Of a DNA stretch of 64,000 nt, positions 22,230-33,947 are shown in pieces; position 1 is the stretch's first letter; each line of letters starts with the position of its first letter. The DNA comes from Populus alba (Eukaryota > Streptophyta > Magnoliopsida > Malpighiales > Salicaceae): positions 21,358,333 to 21,422,332 of the forward strand of contig NC_133293.1 in assembly GCF_005239225.2 (NCBI RefSeq). Direction: 5' to 3'. Below the pieces are notes generated by a model that saw only the letters and a program-made list of their open reading frames with translations, had not been told where the DNA came from and made no database searches. A program made the position numbers and the translations under genes.

Positions 22230-23920
22230 TTAAGAACTCTTAGCTGGCTTATTTTCATTGATGTATGTGCCCACTGTTTTAAACCAACGCATAAGACTCC
22301 GGTGCTCCTTCACATACAGCCATGCCTGAAGGAAATTAAACAGCTTCTCATCCACACCTCGTTCTTCAATAAAACCGTGGAATGCATCTCTCATCCTTTC
22401 ATCAAGTTCCCTGTCAATGAGGGACCAATTTGTCAAAGTGTACAATCAAATCAATTAAATCGAAGTTATTCCAAGGAAATGAAGGGGGGAAAAAACAAAT
22501 AGAATGGTTTCAGTTGCAGCATCCTAGTACATGCTAATGCAAGCCAATGGAAAGTACTTATCCCAAGGGAAAGGGAGTAGACAGAAGTTCCTCTAATCAG
22601 TTACATTATCCACATATCAACGAAGTTGATTCCCTTTTAAGCATCATATGCCTCATTGTTTTCCGATAGTTTAAATCAGAATATTGAGAAAGAGGGCAAA
22701 CAGAAGCTCCTCTAATCAGTCACATCATCCACATATAAAGAAGAAGTTGATTCTCTTTTAATAATCATATGCCTCATTGTTTTCCGATACTTTAACACAC
22801 ATTATTATTGAAAAACTATTGAATGATCGACCAGTAAAGAGAAACAAGAATGGCAACTTACGCAAACTGTGGGCCACTGTATGTAGCTGTGACCTCAAGA
22901 AAATCAGCACTGTCATGCTTTGGCCTCAAAGAAACAGAGTGAACTCCCAGTGCATCCGGATAAAGTCCACATAGAAAATGCAGAGATTTATCCTGTCCAG
23001 GCTTCGAAACATCCACATGAAGGAACAACTGATTCATGTCCTCGTCATTTTCATCGTCCTCCCCGCTACCAGGTACAGCATACGCCATCCTCATTACAGA
23101 GAGTTTAATTTCCTCATTCCCATAGGTGCGAGTCACAACTGGACCTTTCCCATCCAAAGCACCTTTTACTATTGAAAACTCAGATGGAGGGTTCATTTTC
23201 TACAACAAATTCAATTTCAAGCAATCAAATAGCCAATAAAAACTCTATCACACACGCTTTCAAATATTTATACACATAAAACCCAATTCAATACACAACA
23301 ACAAACATAACTCTAATCCGACAAACAAACATACAAGCATGTATGTAGAGACCGACATAAGCAGCTTTCTAAATTCCCTGGATTCACAAACTCCGCTCCA
23401 TAAAAACAGACATGCAAGCATGTACATAGATATGCACAACCTCAAAAACTTCAAACATTGAGGAAAAAGGTTGACTTCAGCCCCTTAAATTGCCTGAAGT
23501 CACAAACTTTACTCAACAAAAATCCACAATCAAAATAAAAATAGCCGAAAATCATTAAAAAAAAAACAAGCATGGGCTCACCATTTTTAATCCAAAAAAG
23601 TAGTCAGACTAACATGTGCCACCATTTCTCTATCTAAAACCCTAAACCCTTTGTGGGGTTCCATTCAGAGCAATAACAAAAAAAGGGTTTTACTTTCTAA
23701 GTTAAAATACTCAAAAAGGTTTTTTTAAGTAAAGATTGTGTTTACTTACAGGAGGAGGGTTCATCTTGGAGACTTCAACATAGTGTTCTTTCAGATACCG
23801 AAGCAACAGTGTGTCCACAGCGGCGGATTTGCTTGTTGGTGGTGATGATAAGCATCTCTTACTTGCTAGCATACTCCATGGCTGCCTCACGGTAGCTTCT
23901 TTTAACACTCTCTTCCACAT
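22230..23920 (-). CDS. Mitochondrial glycoprotein (MAM33 / p32 / C1QBP) family protein, 229 aa
   Basis: Exons on the minus strand: 23920-23750, 23199-22862, 22410-22230; joined in frame, stop TAA. MAM33/p32 proteins form doughnut-shaped acidic trimers in the mitochondrial matrix and assist organelle translation and respiratory function. The start at 23920 gives MWKRVLKEATVRQPW, a basic presequence-like N-terminus with few acids, fitting mitochondrial import. The acidic stretch GEDDENDEDMN (about residues 100-115) and the C-terminal GVDEKLFNFLQAWLYVKE, then SLMRWFKTVGTYI, are hallmarks of the family. The frame extends slightly upstream but without another ATG. The junction of exons 1 and 2 repeats KMNPP twice. 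The start faces that of the next gene across 775 bases. Confidence 0.88.
22574..22794. repeat. Tandem duplication in intron 2 of the MAM33 gene
   Basis: Two copies of about 100 bases (22574-22673 and 22693-22794). Both carry CAGAAG.TCCTCTAATCAGT, a TCCACATAT motif and CATATGCCTCATTGTTTTCC. Confidence 0.85.
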
Positions 23921-24695
23921 TTTTCTTTCACTTCCTTTCAAATCAGAGCAAATCTCAAAGCTTTGTATTTCCTTGTGCAGAACAAAATGGAGAGAAAAAG
24001 AAGAAAGAACGAGGATTGTAACCCGACCCTTTTTACCTATTTTTGCTTAGATAGTGGGCTTGTGAGGATTCAATTAGAGAGGGCACTTTAGTCCAGCCCA
24101 GTAGATAAGCGATCTTATTTTGCCAAAAAAGGCAATTTTATTCAGCATGGCCCAGCCCGTTGGATCTATCTGGGATCCTATCAACTCGGGACTTAGCCCA
24201 TGATGCTAGGTTAAGAAAAAATCAAGTGGAATTATTACATGTTAGATTCTCAACCCTGTCGAGACTTATTTTGGGGATCGTTTTTTATTCTTTTTAATTA
24301 AAAAATCATTAAAACAAGATCATTTTAATTTAATCAAACTCGATTCTATACGGACCCAAACCCGACTCGACCAGTGACACCTAACATGGAGGCATCCCTA
24401 GATATAATAGGGCTTAAGCTCAATAGGCCATGGCCCAGAAAGAAAACTTGGTGTCTTTTTCGAGGGCGAGCATCAACTGTCACTGGTTGGCTCCCAATCC
24501 TGTGTCTCTCCGGTCACTAATAAATCGATCCTTAAAAAGAAGAGAAAGAAGCAAAGCAAAGTACAGTAAACCAAGGTATTATGTTACGATACAACGTTAT
24601 TTCACTGAAAAAAGATGTATTGAACAGGTGCTAATTTGTGTGTTTTTGTGTTTCTGTTTGGATTTTGCTATGCACAGAGAGAGAATCTTGAAAGA
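23921..24695. promoter_or_regulatory. Divergent promoter region
   Basis: 775 bases between the start codons of the MAM33 gene (-) and the Gly-rich coiled-coil gene (+). It must hold both promoters and both leaders. No strong TATA box was assigned for either direction. An in-frame extension of the right-hand frame back to 24636 has no ATG, so it is leader. Confidence 0.5.
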
Positions 24696-26544
24696 ATGAA
24701 ACGGCAGCCACCGCCGGCGTACGGGGATGGGAGTATGAATCCATATGGAGGAGGGGGTGGACAGAGAATGAGAGGAAATACAGGGACAATGAGTAATAGT
24801 TATGGAGGAGGAGGAAGGCAAGAGGGGTATTCTAATGTGGAGGCAGAGCAGCATCCTGGGTATAAATCTTCGAAAGCTGAAGGGCAGTGGCAGTGGGAAA
24901 GAGAGTCGCGGAATGTTCACAATCCATTGCCGCCTCATGGTTTCAGTGAAGGTGAGTGATTTTTTTGTTTTTTCATGATGTTCTTGTGTTTGATTGATGA
25001 TTAAAGAATATGAGTGAATGTAATGTCTTGGTTAGAAGTTGAGGCTGTTCTGGGTTTTGTCAAGGTAGTGAATTTGAGTGGAAGATGAAGGGAAGGTGTA
25101 AATTTCTTGACAATACAGGAATTAATGTTAAGCTATTGGAGGTATCAAATTATGGTCAAAGTTGTTAATGTTAAGAATTGAAAAGTGAAGGAATTGGTAT
25201 GTGGAACTGGTGAAAGTGTCTGTGTTTTTCCGTTTGAAGTGGTTGATACCGTGACCCTCTCCAGTGTAGCATGGTTGATCAAAGAAAGCTATGAACTTTT
25301 TGACAATGCAAGCTGCCTTGATGTGTGAGGATTAATACTAACCTATCGAAGTTTGGATATTGGTCTGGTGGCACTGAAGCTTTTAAGGTTTAGAATCAGA
25401 AAGTGGAGACTGATATTTGTATGTAATGTGAATGCTACATGCGTGAATAATTTAATAACCATGGGAATTTTGTTTTTTTTCTGGGAGAAAAAGAATGCAG
25501 TGTTTGGTTTTATGAATGTCTGTTCATATTTGTATTGTTTTTCCAGGTCAAGGGGGTAACGGAGCAAGATCTTACTACCATGGACCGCCACACGATCCCA
25601 AAAGTGGTTTAGAAAATCAATCCAATAAGGAAGCTAGTAGAATCCAGCCTCATGAACAAGATATGGAACTTGGATTTGAGGACAATTCATTGCCAATATC
25701 TTTTGAAGGTCTTGAAAGGAAGTTCCTTGATGAAGTAATGAAATTGGCAAAGGAGCAAAGTGATGCAGAGGATGTGGAAAATGCTAGGCATAGGGAGGTG
25801 AGGCTTGCTATGAAGCAAATTTCTCGATTATTTGGTCTTGCTTTTCCCTTGTGACTATGACTATTACAGATTTTAAATCTAGGCTGTTGAAGGGAGGAAT
25901 TTCTCTGATATTTTTAGCTTGAATGACGCTTGCATGACTGGAGATATTGAATTGTTATTTAAGCAAAAGTAATTTATAAAGAGCTTATTGTTGGCTAGCA
26001 TGCTATAAACTTTTCACTTTCTTGTTATGAACGGTTTAGAAATCTTTCCTCTTCCCTTTGCTTTCTAACTAATCGGTACCTGATAGCTTTTGCCTTCATT
26101 GTATTTCTTACTCGACCTGTACAAGTTTTTATTATTATTATAGATTAGCCGAATGATAACCATTCAATGTGTTTGCTGCTTCAGAAAATAATTGAGATCA
26201 ATACCAGATACCAGGAGAAACTTTCTGCACTTCGAGTTCAACAAGCCAATAGAAGAGAAGAGTTTCTTCATAAGGAATCACAAGCTCGATTAAGTCAGTA
26301 CCAGCAATCGAGCATGGGCCACTACCCAAACACAGGTTTGCAGGATACCCGTGGCTATAGTGTTGCAGCTGCTGCAGGATCCACCGGTGGCGGAGAAACA
26401 CATCGGGGTTATGCCAGTAGCCAGTTTGAGTCCAACCGCGAACGACCTCAGTATGGTGTGGGTGGAAGAGCTCAAGGAAACGAGGGTAGGGTTCCTTACC
26501 CCGAGGGCCGTGTTTACAATAATGCTGGAACCAGATATTACTAG
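24696..26544 (+). CDS. Gly-rich, coiled-coil plant protein of unknown function, 288 aa
   Basis: Exons 24696-24951, 25547-25797 and 26185-26544, in frame, stop TAG. The start is the ATG of MKRQPPPAYG. Residues 1-85 are Gly/Pro/Gln-rich and probably disordered, with repeated YGGGGG-like runs. Residues about 125-220 are charged and helical: GLERKFLDEVMKLAKEQ, then EINTRYQEKLSALRVQQANRREEF, which predicts a coiled coil crossing the second exon junction. The tail (about 230-288) is again Gly/Arg/Tyr-rich and ends NNAGTRYY. Low-complexity ends with Arg, Gly and Tyr resemble RNA-granule proteins, but no RNA-binding motif is present and that role is only a guess. I do not recognise a named family. 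Intact splice sites and frame support a real gene. Confidence 0.8.
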
Positions 26545-27523
26545 TGATCAAACTGAAGCTCTTCACTAGGTTGGCTACATCTGTAAAAAACAAAATGAGT
26601 TTAATTCTGATCGTTCCCTTTTTCTTCTCCTGTTACTAAATCTTGCTGCTGCATTGATTTTTGTTCAGTAATGTAGGATTGCTAATCCCCCTACTCCAAA
26701 GGGATTTATAGTGCTTTGCATTTTGTGCTTGTCGTTTTACACCACCAAAATCCCTGCCTGCCAGTAATTTTATTTGCATCATTTTTTAGACTTGTTGGAT
26801 CCAATACCTGAATCTTTCATTATACATCAAAGCAAGATTGGATGTTTCTTAAGATAATTTTTTAACGAATTTCTGACTTTTTAATTGAACAGAAAGAGCT
26901 CCATCCATTCTTTATTGAGATAGTACCTTGAAAACCTTAAAATTCATGGATGACATCTAGCACTTTAGGGGTTGAATGGTTTGTGCTGGCCTGCTTGTCT
27001 TTGACTGAACCCTCGTGTTGGAAGGAAAAAAAATTAATCGTGTTCACTAATAAACAATGCAAGTGAGGTTATCAGAAAACATATTAAGAGAAATAAAACC
27101 ATGGTTATTGTAAATACCTGATGCTCAGAACCAGAGAAGACACTTTCTTAAACAAATTGATATGATTCTCTGTTTATGTTACATGTGACAGAGTACCGCG
27201 AAAATGATGGTGACAAGCAAATTTACCCTACTGTAATCCTATGAGCTACCTCTAGTAGTGCATTGTAAAATTTCTTAGGGTGGCTTGCTAAGAAGACAGT
27301 ACAAAATTGCTACATAAGCCCACCTTCCTACCTACCAAATCCGTCCTGACAAACAAGAAGACTAATTAAGTAAAGCAGGATCAGGCACATCTCCGGAGCC
27401 TGAAAAGGTAGGTTTACCTTTGTATAACTGAACGATTGGTGGGCAACCTAGGAAACAGCAAATTATGCTGTGCATCTCTCATCAAATCGAACAAAGAAAC
27501 CAAACTCCAGCCCTGTGGTGTCT
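26545..27523. other. Convergent 3' regions
   Basis: 979 bases between the stops of the coiled-coil gene (+) and NUP1 (-). It probably contains both 3' UTRs. No coding potential or repeat is evident. Confidence 0.5.
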
Positions 27524-30500
27524 TCACCGCTTGCGCTGTGTTTTTTTTACTCTGACAAATTTTCTACCAGACTTGTCACCGCCACCTGCACCACCTGCAC
27601 CAAATGAGAAGCTTCCTCCAGCATTAAACTCCCGACTACTAGAAGCCTGAAAAGCTGGGTTCTGTGGAGCAGTCAGATTTGGTTGGCTTTCAAATTGAAA
27701 GGGATTTGCACCTGATGAACCTGTCAAAGTAAACTGATTCCCTCCTGGCGGAGTAGAAAAACCAAATAAGGGGCCAGAGGCGGCAGCAGGTTGTTGGAAA
27801 AATGCAGGAACTGAAGGGGTGGTTGCCTGAACTGTGTCCTCTGCCATGCTGTCCTCCATGCTCATTTGGTCATTATTACCAGATGGAGATGAACCAGACC
27901 TGGAGCCAGGATTTGGGTTGCCAAACACAGGCTGTGATGGAGTACTGGATGCAGGTGAACTGAAGGGGAAAGCAGGACCAGATGAGACACTGGGGGCAAA
28001 CCCCACGGATGCACTGCTGCTTGTAACAGCATTAGCAGTTGCTCCAAAGGCAAACGGTGCCGAGGAAGAAGAGGAGGTTGAAAATCCCATAGATTTTGGG
28101 GCCTGCCAGTTGGAACCAAAGACAGCGGATGCAGGGCTGGCTATGGAGCTAACAGAGATGGACTCTGACAAGGTAGTAGAAGAGGTAAGTCCAAAAGAAG
28201 CACCAGAACTGAACAGTTTAGATGAAGAAGAAGAGCCAAATGTGGGACTGCCAGACGAAAAGGCTGTACTCCCAGTCAAAGCAAAAGGAGTTGATGCAGG
28301 TGAACCAAATTGCATCGGCATGGTCTGTGTCGCAGTTCCCATACCAGTTCCAGCAGCAGAAACCTGAGCACTGCTAGCACTAAAAGGATTAAAACCCTGA
28401 GATTGATTAGTAGCAGCTGAAGTTGAGCTCCCAGCATTCAAGCTAAAAGAACCACTTCCTGTGCTTGTAAATGCAGAAGATGTAGCATTCAAAACGCTGC
28501 TTCCTGAGCTCGTAACTCCAGGGAATGTACCACCAAAAAAACTATTTCCTTTGCTGGTTGCTGCAGGGGTCTTGCCAAAAATATTATTGCCTGTGTTTGT
28601 AATTCCAGAACATGCACCACCAAAACCACTGCCAGCAGTGCTTGTAATTGCACAGGATGCACCACCAAGTAGAGCACTAGTTGGGTTGCTAAAGCCTGGT
28701 TCTTTTGTTTTGGCTTCTGTTGTTTCATCAGTAGTAGATGGCACTGTTGAGGCTGAAGTTGATGGGACAGACCCAAATTTGAAAATAGGTGTGGAGGAAG
28801 GTGCTGATGCTGAAATAGAGAAGTTGCTATTCCCGTCAAAGTTTGCCATTGTAAATGTGGTGGTAGTGGCATTAATACCGCTGCTAGCAACACTGTTGGC
28901 AAAGACACTGGATGAATTTTGACCAGTAAAGTTACTTGACAGTAGAGGTGGACTAGGAGAGGAATATGAAGATGGGGTAGAAGCAAGAGATCCATTATTT
29001 AGACTTGAACTATTGGAGGTGATGCCAAATGAGAACAGGCTTCCAGTCGATGAAGTTGAAGTAGAAGGCACATTTTCAGGTGCCCTGAAGGAACACTCAT
29101 CCTTCAAACTGCTCTTATCTTCAGTTTTATCTAGTCCAGGGTCTCTGGTCACCAACTCAGTAGCACCAGTAGCAACAGGCATAAAGCTGCACAATAGGCA
29201 AGTGAACAAAGTTAATAGCCAACAAAAATAAATATCAGGGAAACTTCAATGTCACAAAGTTTCACAAGAAATTCAAATGAATGGTTGACATGATGAAGGG
29301 AAAAAAAATGAGATAACCGAACCCAATCAAGATAACATCAATTTAGTGAGCCCGGTTATAGCTAAGGTTGATTTTTTTACGAGTTACATCATCTATGGAC
29401 CCACAATTTCTGCATTCAGCATGACAGCATATGTATTGACCTCACACTTTTAAAAGATATGACAACAAAAACCATGCGAAAATACTAGCACATGCCCACT
29501 GACCTGAAACCCTCTGGTTTGGCATCTGATGATAGACCCAGCTTTGGGACAGATGGGTCACCCAGGACCGGGGAAGAAAATGCAAATGGTGCAACTTTAT
29601 CACCAGTTTTATTGCTGATATGGAATGTTTGGGAGGTGCCATTCGGTTCCTTTGGCAAAGCAACCTTCTCCCTGGTGCTAAATATTTGCAGGGAAGCATT
29701 CGAGTAGTTTGGTTGGGCACCTTCATCAGATATTGAAGCTAACTTCTGGTTTACTATAGCCTGCTTATCAGTCATGGCAGGCAACGGTGTCGCTAGAGAT
29801 GTAGAGCTGATGCTCTTTTCAGCAATCACAGACCCATCAATCCCTGCATTTTTTTGGTTGAGTGTAGAAGTTGATGGAGAGTTGACTTCAGAAAGAGCTG
29901 GAGACTTCTCCACTACAATAGCTTCAGCACCAATGGTTTTTCTTTCAACCAATTCAGCAACAATCTTTTCTCGCCCTTCAGCCAACATACCAGATGCAGT
30001 CCAATTCAAGTAGTCGTCATCATCATCAAGCTCCAGAAAATCCTACAAAAGTGAAATAACATTCACAAGCAAGTTATGTAGAGCTCTGCACTTGAATGTC
30101 ACGACTAATCAATTTGCCAATACATGTATGAGATAAAGTTAAAGTTGAATGGTGCAAAAATGATTGATTAAAAAAGAACTACTTTGATGAAAAAAAGATG
30201 AGATGATTCCAGATGATGAATGAAGAAAATATAGAAGTGAGTAAACTAAGGAGATGAGTAAGATCCAATTTAGGAGTAAATATCAAATATAACAAGATGC
30301 AACACGAACCTCATGTGCGCTCATCTGGAAAGCCCTTTTCTTCTGTTGAGGGGACCGTACAATGGTGCTTGTCACAGGAAAAGCTGTTGTTTTGACTCTG
30401 GCCACATCATTCTTCATTGAACTTGTGGCACCCATACCATTTACTGCGGAGGCTGACTTGTCATAAGGAAGAATGGATTTGCTTGGACCATTTTCTTCGA

Positions 30501-33500
30501 TTTTGTCTTTCATTTTAAACACGGACTCTCGTGCATCAGGTAGCAAGGTGTTGGGCTTAGCATCCAACTTCTTGTTATCATTAACAAATTCTAGCAACTT
30601 TGAAGAATCAACATCCTCCAGGCTTCTAAGAGCTTGTCCCCGTAGCATGGATGGTGACAACCTGGCAGGAGACTTCTCCCTCGATGAGACCAACACATCA
30701 AGCTGCTGCAATATCTTTGATGCCATCTCACTGGACTTGGAGGGAACAGGGGTAAAAGCGGTACCATGGACATTGCTATTCCCATTATCCTTCAATGGTT
30801 CGCCCACTAAAACTGGCTTCTCTGTTGAGGTTAGCCTTTGAGCAGCATTAGAAACCATACCATTTCCACAAATAGAAAGAGTACCAGACATAGGCAGAAG
30901 GTTAGATTTCTGACGAATTCTACGTATTGGACCGACGGATCCCATATCACTATCCAGGACAGAGCTCCTCCTTTTTGAAGCCTGAAAAAGAAATAAACTA
31001 ATCCAGTTACATAATGCTCAATGGAATTCTAAAAGTCCACGGACATGATTTCGATTGATTTCAGCACTCATACCCCTTGTTTAGATCCAGAAAATCCATT
31101 GTTCTCCCATGCGTTCTGAGACGAAGATGATGGTCCAGCAAAAGCATCACTTGCCATTCTTGTACCCTGGAAAATGAGAGAAAATGTGTAAATAATCAAA
31201 ATATAAATCACAATTTCAAACAGAAACAGATTTTCATATCATACCAACCTGGAGGCCAGTAGTTGCATGAACTCTGGAATATGGTGTTCGAGTCATACTG
31301 TAAATAGCAAATCTACCTCGGGATCTTGGTGTCACAAAACCATTCTCAGGAAACTCAGCATGGCCAGAAGAACGTGGCACAACTGAAATCATTGGTGATT
31401 TCGGAGTAAATTTATGGTTGGTCAGAACTGTTGGATTTTCCCTTAATGCCTGACTGTGTGATTCTAACATTGATGGTGATACTTTTAAAGGCCTACTTCG
31501 CATGTAAGATTTTGCAAGCTCTGTAGGGGAACCAACATCCTCCTCTAGGACCTGAAGACATTATAGCCACTAAATGTGAAACATGTGTAGGTTTGCATAT
31601 GCACATAAATGCATGAATTCACACATCATGTTGTTGCCCACAATTATATTCTCCATTAAACAAGAGAATCACACCAACCCATATTTCTATGTGAAACAAG
31701 AGCCGTGGTGCAAAGCCACTAAGTTTGAAAAAAGAGCCACAGTTCAAAGCCATGGAACTATGTGCATGTGTGGGTGTGCATATAACACACAAAAGCATGT
31801 GTACACACATGAGCAGAAAAAAGTAGAGATGAAGCATGTTAAATTCCCCTACACTTGAGCTGACAATAGGTGTTGAATTAAAGCGGCCATCAAACCCATT
31901 ATTAACAGGGGTAGTCAATAACTCTTTGCCTTGAGAGACCATAGCTTCTGAAGCAATCGCTTCAGATTTCTTCTCTTCATTTCCAGTAGGAAAATCAACA
32001 GTTTTAGATTGCAGCAGGGCAGTCAATCGATCAATTTCAGACCTGTGGGAAAATTAAAAAATAAAAATTTATGTCTCGCATCACCACATCATCCTTCTAA
32101 ACAATTGTTATCCTCGGTAATGCTATTACAAAGAATATGAAACGAAAATTCCTTGTGAAAGATTTTAACATACAGAATGACTGAGGAATTATGACATTGC
32201 AAACAAATATACAGGTGAAGAAAGCTTCCACCAAGCATGCTGTGGAAGTTACAATACATACATTCAACTAATTTGAAGCTGCTAGAATTTGATCCTGAAG
32301 TAACTTGCCTGGTAAAAGTCTTCTGCTTTAGAATTACTTCAAGTTCAGTAACCCCGTCCATATCAGAACCATCACTTGGACCACTGGATCCATTGATGGT
32401 TGCTCTATGTGTTTCAAAAAGATCCTTCAAGGAGAATTTTTCAAACAGCACAAACATATGAATCAAATTTGCACTGGGTAAATCATATTGTAAATATATA
32501 TGAACCATGAGTGCAAACGCATGTAGATATTGCAAATTCATCCATGAAAATAGATGAAAGTTAAGTTTTCATAACCCATAGTAGAGCATATAAATTTAAT
32601 TTACTCTTTGATCCATTAGAAAATTTCTAGATAACTGATTCCACATTCATAAGGAAAGAAAAGGAATACACAATTAACCACGCCCATTTCTCCCCCGTCG
32701 CTCCTCTCTTTAATCCTGCAAATTTCACGCCTAGTAATATTGTGTACCTGAAACAGTAACGGTACTTGAAAAAAGATACAGCAAGTTTACCTTTTTTAAC
32801 TAGTTAAAGTCTCAAAGTGTAATACATCAGTTCTAAGACTCCCCTTGATCCCTTGTGTCAGCACACACACACATATATAAAGCAGAGCAGCTAAGGCATC
32901 TATAACAAGCAATAACCTTATAATAAATTTATATCTACTGTATAATGAAAAAAGGCAGGCATGTATTCTCTCTTCATAGCTATTTCTGCAACCACCAACC
33001 CAGCCAGGATTATCAACCAATAGGGAAATCTATAATAACCACTGAACTTCGAGATTTGAACTTATTCCCTCAACTAGCAATAGACATTCTTACCAAACCC
33101 TCACTTCCACCAACACAACCCAAAGCCATTGATAATAAAAATTAACTGCATAACCAATTAACAATCAATAGAAGGAAAAACCAAAAAGAAGCAAAGAAAA
33201 AGACAAGAAATCAGACTTACTGTGGAAAAGGTTCCTTTTTGCTTATCCATTACTCTCCGGTTTTCCTCTGTTTAAAAAAACAAAACTTAAAACAAATTCT
33301 CTCCTTTAACGGACGTTAACTACAAATTTCAATTCACTAACTAAAGTACAGTTAAGTAAGGTTAAACATCATCAGCAAAAAAATATTCCACTATAACAAA
33401 CAAACCCTGACCCAGTAGAGAAACCCTAATTTTCAGTTCTACGGGTCCAAAATCCCTAATTCCCAGATTTCACCATATCAAAAACTTAATTACACCAGTT

Positions 33501-33947
33501 CCACAAAAAGAATCGAACGAATAGACAATAAATCTCCCCTGATTGAACTACTAAGCACTTAACTCCTCAGGAGAAAACAATATCAAAAAGAGAACATCAA
33601 TTTTTCAACAAAAAGAAAACATTTTCACACTCGGAAGAAACCCAACCTGTCCCCCGCTCCGTCTCCGGCGGCTGAGACGGAGGAGCCACCACCGGAGGCG
33701 CAGGCAGTCGTTTACGAAAGACAGAAGCGAAAAGCCTTTGGGCACCAGAAGCAATGAGTCTCTGAGCCGGATCCACTAATTTCGACAACCAACCATTACC
33801 ACTCCCACTAGGGTTTCGAATTGCCGTCGCAGGACGATCATACGGCGTCGTTTGCGTACTCCTTCGAAACGGCCTTTTTGGAAACTTCCCATAACCTCCT
33901 CCGTCTTCATACGGCCTCTCATTTCTTTCCCGAGTCACCGCCGCCAT
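27524..33947 (-). CDS. NUP1: Nuclear pore basket FG nucleoporin NUP1/NUP136, about 1330 aa
   Basis: Exons on the minus strand: 33947-33647, 33267-33221, 32747-32679 (tentative), 32424-32309, 32042-31853, 31551-31249, 31166-31074, 30981-30310, 30042-29504, 29186-27524. Total 3993 coding bases, close to the length I recall for Arabidopsis NUP1. The plant-specific N-terminus is diagnostic: PYDRPATAIRNPSGSG, GWLSKLVDPAQRLI, LFASVFRKRLP. KQKTFTRSEIDRLTALLQS follows. The C-terminal 554 residues, in one exon, are Ser/Gly/Thr-rich with many FG and FxF repeats (LFSFG, GGSFSFGAG) and end in a basic patch, FVRVKKTQRKR. NUP1 sits in the nuclear basket, supports mRNA export and shapes the nucleus. The exon 4 donor is GC instead of GT. 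The tentative exon 3 adds 23 residues without changing frame. Confidence 0.9.

Noticed and set aside
27834..28995. Long open frames (177, 168 and 153 codons) overlapping the NUP1 C-terminus in other frames
   Set aside because: They are shadows of the Ser/Gly/Thr-rich FG-repeat exon, whose biased codons keep other frames open. No splice context or homology.
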